Shown piece by piece: positions 8,429 through 17,537 of a DNA stretch of 64,000 nucleotides. Position numbers and translations under genes: made by a program. This DNA comes from an uncultured Muribaculaceae bacterium. GTDB lineage: Bacteria; Bacteroidota; Bacteroidia; Bacteroidales; Muribaculaceae. The stretch lies in assembly GCA_947627615.1 (NCBI GenBank), contig CANQWS010000001.1, positions 104,003 through 168,002 on the forward strand, in the 5' to 3' direction. The notes below the pieces were generated by a model. It saw only the letters and a program-made list of their open reading frames with translations, did no database searches and was not told the DNA's origin. Numbering within the stretch: the stretch's first letter is position 1; each line of letters starts with the position of its first letter.

Positions 8429-9628
8429 TTATGCCAGTTTGGCAAGAATGTCGTCGATGAGCATGACTGATTTCACGAGCATGCGCGGAATGTGGAACGG
8501 ACCTTTGAAAATGTTGCCTTTGGCGGGCTGGGCCACGGTGCCGTCGCGATGCAGATAGCCGAACCATTCCGGAAATTCCGGGTCGGGCAGATGGGCATAC
8601 ATCCACTCGTTGGCCTGACGGTGGCGCTCGATGTAGAGGTCATCGCCGGTGGCGAGATAGCAGTAGAGCGACGCTATGACGGCCTCGGTCTGCGGCCACC
8701 AGAATTTCATGTCCTGGGAATAGTCCTGAGCCGGGAAATTGCGGCAGTCACGGAAGTTGATTATGCCGCCCCATTCCTGGTCCCAGCCCCATTCCCAGCT
8801 CCAGTTGAAGATGGTCAGGGCCATATCGGTCAGCTGTTTGTCCCATCCGCGGTGACGGGCTTCCTCAAGTATGAACCACGAGGTTTCAATGCAGTGTCCC
8901 GGATTGATTACGCGGCCGTTGAGCGTGTCTATGAGTTCTCCGTCAGGGCCAGTCATCTCGAGCACAGCCTTGAATTCAGGATGCATGAAGTAACGGCTTA
9001 TGGCGTCGAGCGAGCGGGAAATCCTCTCTTCGAGTTCGGGAGAATCGCCGGCAGCCTCTCTGACACGGGCGGCAGTGTTTATGAGAATCATGGTTATCGA
9101 GTGGCCGCGTGCCTGCATGGTAGGCTCGTATTTGGGTTGGAGAATTCCGGGCGTGTCAAGGAAATAAATGATGCGCTCGTAGAGGTCGAGAGCACGTGCG
9201 GCGTAGGCCTTGTCGCCGGTGGCAATGGAGTATTCCGCCAGGGCTATGCAGGCGAAGCATTCGGAGAACACGTAGCGGCGCATGCGCAGGGGCTTGCCGT
9301 CGCCTGTGACCTCAAAGTACATGCGTCCGTTCTCGTCATAGCAGTGGCTGTCGCTGAAATCAATGCAGCTCTTGGCGAATTCCAGATATTCCGGACGTCG
9401 CTCTATGTTGTTGTAGGCAAAGGCAAAAGTCCATGCACAACGCCCCTGAAACCACACGGATTTCGTGGTGTCCATCAGGTTGCCTTCGCGGTCAAGGCAT
9501 GTGTACACGCCTCCGTGTTCATGATCCCATCCGTGTTCGAGCCAGAAGGGGAGAATGTTTGTGGTCAGGTCACTGACATAGCGCTGACGCCATCCTTGCA
9601 GATATTCTTTGATTTCGTTAACGTTCAT
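8429..9628 (-). CDS. AGE-family epimerase (N-acylglucosamine 2-epimerase-like)
   Basis: 399 residues, the normal size of this (alpha/alpha)6-barrel family. Family features include WFQGRCAWTFAFAYN, the RRYVFSECFACIALAEY stretch, NPGHCIETSWFILEEARHRG with a likely catalytic histidine, FWWPQTEAVIASLY, and GPFHIPRMLVK with a second conserved histidine. Members epimerise N-acetylglucosamine/N-acetylmannosamine or aldoses and cellobiose; which applies here cannot be read from sequence. The gene diverges from a BadF-type sugar kinase with two facing promoters between them (9720-9798). This suggests an amino-sugar or sugar-salvage function. It has its own terminator. Confidence 0.88.
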   Translation of the reverse strand: MNVNEIKEYLQGWRQRYVSDLTTNILPFWLEHGWDHEHGGVYTCLDREGNLMDTTKSVWFQGRCAWTFAFAYNNIERRPEYLEFAKSCIDFSDSHCYDENGRMYFEVTGDGKPLRMRRYVFSECFACIALAEYSIATGDKAYAARALDLYERIIYFLDTPGILQPKYEPTMQARGHSITMILINTAARVREAAGDSPELEERISRSLDAISRYFMHPEFKAVLEMTGPDGELIDTLNGRVINPGHCIETSWFILEEARHRGWDKQLTDMALTIFNWSWEWGWDQEWGGIINFRDCRNFPAQDYSQDMKFWWPQTEAVIASLYCYLATGDDLYIERHRQANEWMYAHLPDPEFPEWFGYLHRDGTVAQPAKGNIFKGPFHIPRMLVKSVMLIDDILAKLA

Positions 9629-9719
9629 TTCTTAAGGTTTTTGGTCATGTTGGCATTAATCATGGAATTATTATGCGGAACGGCATTCGCGGGGCGGACG
9701 CCATGAGTCCGACAGGCGA

Positions 9720-9750
9720 CAAAGGTAAAGGTTAAATGTAAAAAAAGCAA
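9720..9750 (-). promoter_or_regulatory. Promoter of the AGE-family epimerase gene
   Basis: Minus strand: TTG at 9750-9748, 20-nt spacer, -7 element TACCTTTG at 9727-9720. Predicted start near 9714, giving an 85-nt leader. It faces away from the promoter at 9768-9798. Confidence 0.5.
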
Positions 9751-9767
9751 CTTTTTGATAATAATAG

Positions 9768-9798
9768 TTCGTCAAACGGGAAAATTTAGTTAAGTTTG
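9768..9798 (+). promoter_or_regulatory. Promoter of the BadF-type kinase - serB operon
   Basis: TTCG at 9768-9771 (one mismatch from TTTG), 19-nt spacer, perfect TAnnTTTG (TAAGTTTG) at 9791-9798. Predicted start near 9804, so translation must begin at ATG 9826 rather than at any codon upstream. Confidence 0.55.
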
Positions 9799-9825
9799 CC
9801 AAATAAACCGCTATTCATTATTTCA

Positions 9826-10677
9826 ATGATTCTTATAGCTGACAGTGGAAGTACCAAGACACAATGGGCGCTCATAGAGAATGACTCCGTGGTCCGCGAT
9901 TTCAGCGGTCATGGAATCAACCCTCTGATGTTTACTGACGGGATGCTCTCCGACATGCTCGCCGCGGACCTTCGGGATGTGCGTCTCGGAGACCGGGACT
10001 CGGTGTTTTTCTACGGAGCGGGATGCATTCCGTCGCAGTGCCCGCGGGTGGCCTATGTGCTTCAACGTGTGACCGGAGCCGGCAGCGTGGAGGTCAATTC
10101 CGACATGCTCGGCGCCGCACGGGCCCTCTGCGGTGACTCGCAGGGCATAGTATGCATACTCGGCACCGGCTCGAACTCCTGTTTCTATAATGGCCGCGAA
10201 ATCGAGGCCAACACTCCGCCTCTGGGCTACGTGCTCGGTGACGAAGGCTCGGGCGCAAGGCTCGGCATAGCGCTTGTCAACGGAATCCTCAAAGGCCGGT
10301 TTCCGGAGCACCTGCGGAAAGCTTTTAAGGACGAGACCGGACTTGACAAAGACGAGGTGATAAGGCGCGTCTACAGGGAGCCGGAAGCCAACCGCTTTCT
10401 CGCTTCGCTGACTTATTTCATATCATCGCACATCGCAGAGCCGGTAATCGACAATATGGTCACGGATGAGTATGTGCGCTTTTTCAGAAATAATGTGATG
10501 CACTCCTATCCGGCAGGACTGGAACTGAATTTTGTGGGGTCTCTTGCTGAAGTGTTTGCCCCACAGCTCGTAAAGGCGGCGCGTGAATGCGGCCTTACGA
10601 CAGGACGCACGGTGCGCCGTCCGTTGCCGCTGCTGGCCGAATATCATATACGTCATAACAAACAGAACCATCTATAA
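9826..10677 (+). CDS. BadF/BadG/BcrA/BcrD-family kinase (N-acetylglucosamine kinase-like)
   Basis: 283 residues from ATG 9826. This start gives the family N-terminus MILIADSGSTKTQW, with the phosphate-1 loop, and lies just after the predicted transcription start. The ASKHA-fold signatures are present: phosphate-2 GIVCILGTGSNSCFYNG and the adenosine motif region GYVLGDEGSGARLG. Bacteroidales relatives are usually annotated as N-acetylglucosamine kinases; the substrate is inferred. It is followed after 4 nt by serB, so the two are surely co-transcribed, and it diverges from an AGE-family epimerase, consistent with amino-sugar metabolism. Confidence 0.85.
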   Translation: MILIADSGSTKTQWALIENDSVVRDFSGHGINPLMFTDGMLSDMLAADLRDVRLGDRDSVFFYGAGCIPSQCPRVAYVLQRVTGAGSVEVNSDMLGAARALCGDSQGIVCILGTGSNSCFYNGREIEANTPPLGYVLGDEGSGARLGIALVNGILKGRFPEHLRKAFKDETGLDKDEVIRRVYREPEANRFLASLTYFISSHIAEPVIDNMVTDEYVRFFRNNVMHSYPAGLELNFVGSLAEVFAPQLVKAARECGLTTGRTVRRPLPLLAEYHIRHNKQNHL

Positions 10678-10681
10678 TAAA

Positions 10682-11920
10682 ATGCAAATAAACAATCAGG
10701 AAGCTCCCGCCGTGGAGCTGATAATGATAAATATCGCGGGTCAGGACCATCCGGGCGTAACCGCGGCCCTGTCGGAGATTCTTGCCAAATATGACGCGCA
10801 GATTCTTGACATAGGTCAGGCCGACATCCACCATAACCTCACTCTCGGAATCCTCATCAAGACTGACAGCGAGGTCTCAGGCGACATAATGAAGGACGTG
10901 CTTTTCAAAGGCTACGAGCTTGGGGTGCAGGTGCGCTTCTCGCCGGTGGCCACTCACGATTATGCGCGTTGGGTGAGCATGCAGGGCAAGAACCGATGGA
11001 TAATCACCATCCTTGGCCGGTCGCTGTCGGCCCGCCACATAGCCCTTGTCAGCGGAGTAGTGGCCGACCAGAATCTCAACATCGACGCCATTCAGCGCCT
11101 TACCGGACGCATGCCTCTCGATTCAAGCGAGAAGCAGCTGCGCAAATCATGCGTGGAATTTTCCGTTCGCGGAACGCCGCGCGACTACAGCGAGATGCAG
11201 CGTCGTTTCATGCAGATTGCATCGGAGAAGGGCATCGACATCTCGCTTCAGGAGGACACCATGTATCGCCGCTGCCGCCGTCTGGTATGCTTCGACATGG
11301 ATTCCACTCTGATACGCACCGAAGTGATTGACGAACTCGCCCTGCGGGCCGGCGTGGGCGACAAGGTGAAAGCCATAACCGAAAGGGCCATGAGAGGCGA
11401 GATTGACTTCGTTGAAAGCTTCACCGAGCGTGTGGCGCTCCTGAAAGGTCTTGACGAATCGGTGATGAAGGAGATTGCCGAGAATCTGCCAATAACCGAG
11501 GGTGTGGACCGTATGATGACGGTGCTTAAACGCACCGGCTACAAGACGGCCATTCTTTCCGGCGGATTCACATATTTCGGAAATTATCTCAAGCAGCGCT
11601 ATGGCTTCGATTACGTCTATGCCAACGACCTGGAGATTGTTGACGGAAAACTCACCGGACGGTATCTCGGAGAGGTTGTCGACGGCCGGCGCAAAGCCGA
11701 GCTTCTGCGCCTCATAGCGCAGGTGGAGAATCTCAACATCAAGCAGACAATAGCCGTGGGCGACGGGGCCAATGACCTTCCGATGCTTTCAACCGCCGGA
11801 CTCGGCATCGCTTTCCATGCAAAACCCAAGGTGAAGGCGGCTTCCGACCAGTCCATCTCCACGATAGGCCTTGACGGAATCCTTTATTTCCTCGGATTCA
11901 AGGACTCCTTCATCAGCTGA
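10682..11920 (+). CDS. serB: Phosphoserine phosphatase with N-terminal ACT-type domains
   Basis: 412 residues from ATG 10682. The frame extends upstream inside the kinase gene, but the start 4 nt after its stop gives a sensible N-terminus, MQINNQEAPAVELIMINIAG. Residues up to about 180 form two ACT-like regulatory modules (GQDHPGVTAALSEIL; NRWIITILGRSLSARHIALV). The C-terminal half is a HAD phosphatase: FDMDSTLIRTEVIDEL (nucleophile Asp in DMDST), SGGFTYFGNYLKQRYG and VGDGANDLPML. It makes L-serine from phosphoserine in the cytoplasm. The double-ACT form is known in other bacteria. It is co-transcribed with the BadF-type kinase. Confidence 0.96.
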   Translation: MQINNQEAPAVELIMINIAGQDHPGVTAALSEILAKYDAQILDIGQADIHHNLTLGILIKTDSEVSGDIMKDVLFKGYELGVQVRFSPVATHDYARWVSMQGKNRWIITILGRSLSARHIALVSGVVADQNLNIDAIQRLTGRMPLDSSEKQLRKSCVEFSVRGTPRDYSEMQRRFMQIASEKGIDISLQEDTMYRRCRRLVCFDMDSTLIRTEVIDELALRAGVGDKVKAITERAMRGEIDFVESFTERVALLKGLDESVMKEIAENLPITEGVDRMMTVLKRTGYKTAILSGGFTYFGNYLKQRYGFDYVYANDLEIVDGKLTGRYLGEVVDGRRKAELLRLIAQVENLNIKQTIAVGDGANDLPMLSTAGLGIAFHAKPKVKAASDQSISTIGLDGILYFLGFKDSFIS

Positions 11921-11956
11921 TAACAGAAAATTTAAATCATTCATTATAAATAAATC

Positions 11957-14900
11957 ATGAAACAATTAAAGAACATGGTGCTTCTGGCGGCAGTGGCTGC
12001 CGGAATGTCATTCCAGGCCAACGCGCAGCAGAGCCCTCTGTGGCTGCGCAATGCTGCGATTTCCCCCGATGGCTCCACTGTGGCGTTCACCTACAAGGGC
12101 GATATTTTCACAGTGCCGGTCAGCGGCGGTCAGGCCCGCCAGCTGACCACATCGCAGTACTATGACAGTAAACCCGTGTGGACCCCTTCGGGCGACAGAA
12201 TAGTGTTTACGTCAAACCGTCTCGGCTCCGACGACATATTCATCATGCCGGCCAAGGGAGGAACGGCGCGCCGGCTCACAACCAATTCCGGTTCCGAATC
12301 TCCGCTGACCTTCCTTCCTGACGGACGTCTGCTCTTCTCGACATCGATGATGCCGGGACGGACCACCGCCCAGGCTCCTTTCGCCGCCCAGACTTATGTC
12401 CTGGACATAGAGACCGAGAACGCACGCCCCGAACTTTATCTTTCGGTGCCTATGACTTCGGCCTCGGCCAACGCACAGGGCAATATTCTCTATCAGGACC
12501 GCAAAGGCTACGAGGATGTGTTGCGCAAGCATGAGCGTTCATCGGGCACCGCTGATATCTGGATGGTCAATCCGCAGGGCAAGTTCACCCAGCTGACCAC
12601 CTTCAACGGCAATGACCATAATCCCGTGTGGGGCTCAGGCGACACATACTATTATCTCTCGGAAGAGGGCAACAACAATCTCAATGTCTATTCCTCAAAG
12701 GCTGTCCCGGGAACAAAGGCCACTCAGCTCACGGATTTCACTCAGTATCCCGTCCGTTCGCTGTCGGCCTCGTCCAACGGAACCCTCGCCTTCAGCTACG
12801 ACGGCGAAATCTACACCATGACGCCCGGATCAAAACCCGCCAAAGTCAATGTGGACATCGTGGCCGACGATTATAACCCCGACATTGTCAAGAGTTTCCG
12901 TAATTCAGGAGCGACCACGTTGAGCATCAACAAGAAAGCCGATGAAGTCGCTTTTGTGATCCGTGGCGATGTCTACGCCACTTCAGTCAAGTATCCCACC
13001 ACGGTGCGCATCACCAACACTCCCGGTCAGGAGCGCTGCGTGGACATAGCTCCCGACGGCCGCTCGGTGGTCTATGACTCCGAACGCGACGGACTCTGGC
13101 AGCTCTTCATCTCCAGAATCAAGAACAAGGACGAGAAGAAACTCGCCTACGCGACGGAATTCGTTGAGGAACCGCTTTACTCATGCTCAACCTCGGCCCA
13201 GCAGCCGGTGTTCAGCCCCGACGGCAAGAAGGTGGCGTTCCTTGAGGACCGCACAATCCTTCAGGTCATTGATGTGGATTCCAAGAAAGTGACCACGGCT
13301 CTTGACGGAAAGTACAACTATTCCTATACCGACGGTGACATATCGTTTGAATGGAGTCCTGACAGCAAATGGCTGCTCGTGGACTACATTGGCGAAGGCG
13401 GATGGAACAACAAGGACATAGCTCTTGTTGCCGCCGACGGCTCGCAGGTAGTGGACCTTACCGAAAGCGGCTATAGCGACAACCAGCCCAAGTGGGCTCT
13501 CGGCGGCCGCGCGCTGACATATTCCACCGGCCGTTACGGCATGAAGAGCCATGGCAGCTGGGGCAATCAGGACGATATTATGCTCATGGTGCTTGACCCC
13601 GAAGCCTGGGACGAGTTCAACATGACCGAGGAAGAGGCCGCTCTCAAGGAACAGGCCGAAAAGGAGAAAAAAGAGAAAGAGAAATCCGATTCTGACTCCA
13701 AGGACGGCAAGGGCAAGAAGGATTCCAAGAAAAACAAGGACAAGAAAAAGAAAAAAGACGGTAAGAAGGATGTCGATAAGGAATCTGAAAGCGCCAAAGC
13801 GCTCAAATTCGACCTTGACAACCGCCGTTACCGCATGGCCCGCCTTACACCCCGTTCGGCATCCGTCGGTGACTATTATCTGTCAAAGAAAGGCGACAAA
13901 TTTTATTACGTGGCCGGTTCAACCGAGGCAGGAGCCAATCTCTACTGCCGCGATCTCCGCAAGGGCGATACCAAGGTGCTTGCCCGCGGCGTGAACGGCG
14001 GTTTCGAAGCCGATGAGAAAGGCGAGAACCTCTTTGTGCTGTCAGGTCGCGGCATGAGTAAAGTCTCGCTCGCCGACGGCAAAGTGACACCTATTGAATA
14101 CGAAGCCCCCTACAACCGTCACCCCTCTCAGGAACGCGCCTACATGTATGACCACATGCTGAATCAGGTGAAGAACAAGTTCTACGACGCCAACCTTCAC
14201 GGTCTTGACTGGGACTCGATAGGCAATCATTACCGTCGCTTCCTCCCGCACATTGACAACAACCGCGATTTCGCCATACTTCTCAGCGAAGTGCTTGGCG
14301 AACTCAACGCCTCACACACCGGCGGCCGCACATCGTCAAGCGCTCCGGTCTATTACATGCCCACCGCCACACTCGGCGCTTACTATGATCCGGAATACAA
14401 GGGCGACGGTCTGAAGGTAGCCGAAGTGCTGCGTCGCGGTCCGCTTGACAGCAAGGATGTCAACGTGAAGCCCGGCGATGTGATCATGGCCATCGACGGC
14501 CAGCCCGTTCTTGCCGGAAAAGACTATTTCCCTCTGCTCGAAGGAAAGACCGGCAAGAAAGTGCGTCTGCAGGTCAAGGATGCCAAGGGCGCCGTTCGAG
14601 ACGTCAATGTGAAGCCTATATCGGCCGGTCGTCAGAGCGACCTGCTGTATCAGCGCTGGGTGGAACACAACGAGCATCTCGTTGACAGCCTCTCCGGAGG
14701 CCGCCTTGCCTATGTCCACGTCGAGGGCATGGACTCTCCGAGCTTCCGCACTGTCTATGACCGTCTTCTCGGACATTACCGCAATGCCGAGGCTGCCATA
14801 GTCGACACCCGCTGGAACGGAGGCGGATGGCTCCATAATGACCTCGCGCTGCTCCTTTCCGGAAAAGAATATGTGCGCTTCACTCCGCGTGGCCGTTACA

Positions 14901-15271
14901 TCGGCTCCGAACCGTTCTCGCAGTGGACCAAGCCCTCGGTTATGCTTGTCAACGAGAGCAACTACAGCGATGCCCACGGATCGCCGTTCGTCTATCAGAC
15001 TCTCGGCATAGGCGATGTGGTGGGAGCCCCCGTTCCCGGAACAATGACCGCCGTTTGGTGGGAGACCCAGATTGATCCGTCGATCGTTTTCGGTATCCCG
15101 CAGGTGACATCCGTGGATATGAACGGTCAGGTTCTCGAGAACCATCAGCTCAACCCCGATGTTCTTATATATAACCGTCCGGGCGAGACCGAAGCTGGTG
15201 TTGACGCGCAGCTCGAAGGCGCCGTGAAGCATCTGCTCCGTAAGCTCGACGAAAAGAAAACATCTAAGTAA
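11957..15271 (+). CDS. Tricorn-like S41-family protease, exported
   Basis: 1104 residues. A signal peptide (MKQLKNMVLLAAVAAGMSFQ, cut after ANA) directs it to the periplasm. Residues about 30-440 are a WD40-like/TolB-type beta-propeller with repeated SPDG and W-S-P-D signatures. A lysine-rich, low-complexity stretch at about 563-614 follows. The C-terminal part has the helical core, a PDZ domain (about 815-890) and the S41 tail-specific-protease fold. The likely active-site histidine is in LNASHTGGR and the nucleophile serine in NYSDAHGSP. Homologues are tricorn proteases, which cut peptides. It is placed 36 nt after serB and 20 nt before bcp. Confidence 0.9.
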   Translation: MKQLKNMVLLAAVAAGMSFQANAQQSPLWLRNAAISPDGSTVAFTYKGDIFTVPVSGGQARQLTTSQYYDSKPVWTPSGDRIVFTSNRLGSDDIFIMPAKGGTARRLTTNSGSESPLTFLPDGRLLFSTSMMPGRTTAQAPFAAQTYVLDIETENARPELYLSVPMTSASANAQGNILYQDRKGYEDVLRKHERSSGTADIWMVNPQGKFTQLTTFNGNDHNPVWGSGDTYYYLSEEGNNNLNVYSSKAVPGTKATQLTDFTQYPVRSLSASSNGTLAFSYDGEIYTMTPGSKPAKVNVDIVADDYNPDIVKSFRNSGATTLSINKKADEVAFVIRGDVYATSVKYPTTVRITNTPGQERCVDIAPDGRSVVYDSERDGLWQLFISRIKNKDEKKLAYATEFVEEPLYSCSTSAQQPVFSPDGKKVAFLEDRTILQVIDVDSKKVTTALDGKYNYSYTDGDISFEWSPDSKWLLVDYIGEGGWNNKDIALVAADGSQVVDLTESGYSDNQPKWALGGRALTYSTGRYGMKSHGSWGNQDDIMLMVLDPEAWDEFNMTEEEAALKEQAEKEKKEKEKSDSDSKDGKGKKDSKKNKDKKKKKDGKKDVDKESESAKALKFDLDNRRYRMARLTPRSASVGDYYLSKKGDKFYYVAGSTEAGANLYCRDLRKGDTKVLARGVNGGFEADEKGENLFVLSGRGMSKVSLADGKVTPIEYEAPYNRHPSQERAYMYDHMLNQVKNKFYDANLHGLDWDSIGNHYRRFLPHIDNNRDFAILLSEVLGELNASHTGGRTSSSAPVYYMPTATLGAYYDPEYKGDGLKVAEVLRRGPLDSKDVNVKPGDVIMAIDGQPVLAGKDYFPLLEGKTGKKVRLQVKDAKGAVRDVNVKPISAGRQSDLLYQRWVEHNEHLVDSLSGGRLAYVHVEGMDSPSFRTVYDRLLGHYRNAEAAIVDTRWNGGGWLHNDLALLLSGKEYVRFTPRGRYIGSEPFSQWTKPSVMLVNESNYSDAHGSPFVYQTLGIGDVVGAPVPGTMTAVWWETQIDPSIVFGIPQVTSVDMNGQVLENHQLNPDVLIYNRPGETEAGVDAQLEGAVKHLLRKLDEKKTSK

Positions 15272-15291
15272 TAGTAATATATATTGCAATT

Positions 15292-15750
15292 ATGAATGTC
15301 GGAGACAAAGCGCCCGAGATTCTCGGACTTGACGAGAACGGACGCGAAGTAAAACTAAGTGATTACGCAGGCCACAAGCTGGTGCTCTATTTCTATCCCA
15401 AGGACAACACGTCGGGTTGTACCGCCGAGGCTTGTTCGCTCCGCGACAATTTCGACGCTCTGCGCGCCAAGGGCTATGAAATTCTCGGTGTCAGCATCAA
15501 CACTGCCGATTCCCACCGCAAATTCATTGAAAAGTACAACCTCCCGTTCCATCTTATTGCCGATACCGACCACAAACTCACGGAAGAGATGGGCGCATGG
15601 GGCGAGAAAAGCATGTACGGCCGCAAATATATGGGCACGTTCCGCACAACATTTCTCATTGATGAAAACGGTGTGATAACCGATATCATCGGTCCGAAAC
15701 AGATAAAGACCAAGGAGCATGGCACTCAGCTGCTTGCTCTGAAGGACTGA
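15292..15750 (+). CDS. bcp: Thiol peroxidase of the Bcp/PrxQ family
   Basis: 152 residues, typical of atypical 2-Cys PrxQ. Peroxidatic Cys43 and resolving Cys48 lie in TSGCTAEACSLRDNF, the Bcp five-residue spacing. Thioredoxin-fold features FYPKDNT and GTFRTTFLIDENG are also present. It reduces hydrogen peroxide and alkyl hydroperoxides using thioredoxin. It starts 20 nt after the tricorn-like protease, probably in the same transcript, and is followed by a hairpin at 15781-15816. Confidence 0.96.
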   Translation: MNVGDKAPEILGLDENGREVKLSDYAGHKLVLYFYPKDNTSGCTAEACSLRDNFDALRAKGYEILGVSINTADSHRKFIEKYNLPFHLIADTDHKLTEEMGAWGEKSMYGRKYMGTFRTTFLIDENGVITDIIGPKQIKTKEHGTQLLALKD

Positions 15751-15780
15751 CGGATATCCGGCAATCCATATAACAGCATT

Positions 15781-15816
15781 ATCGGCTGCTCCCTTCCGAA
15801 ACGGGGAGCGGCCGAT
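15781..15816 (+). terminator. Terminator-like hairpin after bcp
   Basis: 13-bp stem (15781-15793 with 15804-15816, one T-G wobble) and a 10-nt loop, 30 nt past the bcp stop. It has no T run, so it may act as an RNA-stability structure or a weak terminator. Confidence 0.45.
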
Positions 15817-15890
15817 TCTGTAACCGGCCGAACCATCGGGCCGCCGGGGCTGTTGTAAGATTAAAACATGAACCGAAAAATTCATTCATT

Positions 15891-16043
15891 ATGGAAAAGA
15901 ACAACCGACGCAATGTAAAACGGACCAATATCTGGGTGGCTATAGGCGCAGTTATCCTCATCATCCTTCTGATTATCTGGCTCACCATGGCCGACCTTGC
16001 CGGCGATACCGACGTTGCCGCCGCCATCATGCCTTTGGCCTGA
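15891..16043 (+). CDS. Small single-pass membrane protein (50 aa)
   Basis: A 50-residue ORF with a strongly basic N-terminus (MEKNNRRNVKRTN), one clear transmembrane helix (WVAIGAVILIILLIIWLTMA) and a short acidic, Ala-rich tail. The topology is probably cytoplasmic N-terminus. I recognise no family. Support comes from the consistent positive-inside layout and from the start codon lying in an A-rich leader, usual in this phylum. Function unknown. Confidence 0.55.
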   Translation: MEKNNRRNVKRTNIWVAIGAVILIILLIIWLTMADLAGDTDVAAAIMPLA

Positions 16044-16150
16044 GACATTTCATAACAATTGACTTTCTAACATCGGCAGTCAGGTCATTGCCGGTGTTTT
16101 ATTTGTGACCGAATTCCGTCGCCACTTATGGTCAATCCGGCGGGAATGCA

Positions 16151-16158
16151 TATATTTG
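16151..16158 (+). promoter_or_regulatory. Candidate -7 element before the beta-lactamase
   Basis: TATATTTG, a perfect TAnnTTTG, 62 nt before the start at 16221. No clear -33 element. Confidence 0.35.
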
Positions 16159-16220
16159 CAATTCCTGTAAGCGCATGAATCGCTCCCGGGAACAGGATAA
16201 CCGCTAAACATACTCAGGCA

Positions 16221-17180
16221 ATGAAAAAATCAGTCATATCGCTCTCATCCCTCGTTTTAGTTTTTGCGTCCTTGATTTCATGCACCCCGCGCCCAGGGCA
16301 GGGGTGCCAGACCGCGTCATCAGGGATGGCGCCGGAAACGGTGAAAGCCCTGACTGACAGCCTGACGCAGATAGCCTCCGCAGCTCCGGGCGAGGTGGGG
16401 ATAGCCGTTATTGTGAACGGTTGCGATACGGTGACGGTCAATGACACCGACAAATATCCTCTCATGAGCGTGTTCAAGCTTCATCAGGCTGTGGCTGTGT
16501 GCCATTATCTGGAGCGGAAGGGAGTTTCAATCGACACGGTCCTCCATATTGACCGTCAGTCACTCAGCCCCGACACTTGGAGCCCGATGCTCAAGGACTC
16601 CGTAGGCAGCTCGCCGCTTGACGTATCCGTAAGGACATTGATGCGCTACACACTCCAGCAGAGTGACAACAATGCGAGCAACGTGATGTTTGACAGCCTG
16701 ATTGATGTCATGGCCGTTGATGAGTTCATCGCCACACTGGTGCCGCGAACCGGTTTCCGCCTTGAAGTCAGGGAATCGGATATGGCTTCGGACCATTCTC
16801 TGAGTTACCGCAACCATTCCTCACCGCTGTCAGCCGCCATGTTGCTTGAGCGTCTGTTTACGGACAGTGTGCTGTCAGTGGTCAATCAGGAGTTCATTCT
16901 CGATGCCTTGCGCGGCTGCTCTACAGGCGCTGACCGTCTGCCGGCCCCGCTTGCCGGAATTGAAGGGGTGGAGATAGCCCACAAGACCGGCTCGGGATAT
17001 GTCAGCGACGCGGGGAAGCTCGTGGCCTTCAATGATGCCGCCCACATAGTGCTTCCCGGCGGAGACGCTTACACACTTGTGGTGTTCATCAAGGATTTCG
17101 ACGGGACCGAAAGCGAGGCGTCGGCTGTCATGTCACGCATCTCCGGCGTGACATATCGTCTGGTTTCCGGCAGCCGGTAG
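16221..17180 (+). CDS. Class A beta-lactamase (A2-like), predicted lipoprotein
   Basis: 319 residues. All class A catalytic elements are present: SVFK with Ser83 and Lys86 (S-x-x-K), SDN at 148-150, an omega-loop glutamate at about Glu185 in RESDMASDHS, and KTG at 255-257. The DHSLSYRNHSSPLSAAMLLE stretch resembles the CfxA/CepA branch (subclass A2). The N-terminus has a lipoprotein-type signal peptide with lipobox LISC, so Cys21 would be lipidated and the enzyme held in the periplasm on a membrane. It hydrolyses beta-lactam rings; the substrate range, and whether it gives resistance, cannot be judged. Its base composition is like its neighbours, suggesting a resident chromosomal gene. Confidence 0.9.
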   Translation: MKKSVISLSSLVLVFASLISCTPRPGQGCQTASSGMAPETVKALTDSLTQIASAAPGEVGIAVIVNGCDTVTVNDTDKYPLMSVFKLHQAVAVCHYLERKGVSIDTVLHIDRQSLSPDTWSPMLKDSVGSSPLDVSVRTLMRYTLQQSDNNASNVMFDSLIDVMAVDEFIATLVPRTGFRLEVRESDMASDHSLSYRNHSSPLSAAMLLERLFTDSVLSVVNQEFILDALRGCSTGADRLPAPLAGIEGVEIAHKTGSGYVSDAGKLVAFNDAAHIVLPGGDAYTLVVFIKDFDGTESEASAVMSRISGVTYRLVSGSR

Positions 17181-17266
17181 GCGCTGTCGTGGTCCGGGAC
17201 GGAACATATATCATGCCGAAGCATTATTTATAATATATCTTCTAATGTGTTTATCTCTATTGAGCC

Positions 17267-17482
17267 ATGGTATTATTCTGGAGCGGCATCGTTGTTTTCC
17301 TTATAGGAGTTTTTGTGCGGAATTTCTTTAAGATCAGGTATTATCGTGAACAGCGGTCGTCAGGACGCACTGAAATTAAGGCTGCGGAAATCAAGGCAAA
17401 GTACAGACCCCTCTGGTTTCTGGGCATCGGCATCCAGATAGTTGGCGTAGTGATTTCCGGTATCAGTCTGTATCTGTCATAA
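17267..17482 (+). CDS. Small two-helix membrane protein (71 aa)
   Basis: 71 residues with two hydrophobic helices (LFWSGIVVFLIGVFVRNFF near the N-terminus and WFLGIGIQIVGVVISGISLY at the C-terminus) joined by a charged loop (KIRYYREQRSSGRTEIKAAEIKAK is the general region, residues 22-45). I recognise no family. It stands alone between the beta-lactamase and the bidirectional terminator shared with rplS. Base use and clear membrane topology support a real gene. Function unknown. Confidence 0.6.
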   Translation: MVLFWSGIVVFLIGVFVRNFFKIRYYREQRSSGRTEIKAAEIKAKYRPLWFLGIGIQIVGVVISGISLYLS

Positions 17483-17512
17483 AAAAGGAGAACGTGCCGA
17501 AGCTCGTTCTCC
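17481..17512. terminator. Bidirectional terminator between the 71-aa membrane protein and rplS
   Basis: Perfect 8-bp stem (17487-17494 with 17505-17512). On the minus strand the loop contains a GC-closed TTCG tetraloop, and the hairpin is followed by T6. It lies 26 nt past the rplS stop. Confidence 0.85.
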
Positions 17513-17537
17513 CTGAGTATTTTCTTGTGTAAGAATC

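Noticed and set aside
8492..9706. A 404-codon open frame on the plus strand, opposite the AGE-family epimerase
   Set aside because: It is the antisense shadow of a clearly recognisable gene; its product has no motif and its composition is that of a complementary strand.
14336..15289. A 317-codon frame on the minus strand opposite the tricorn-like protease
   Set aside because: Antisense shadow of the catalytic half of the protease; no promoter or family match.
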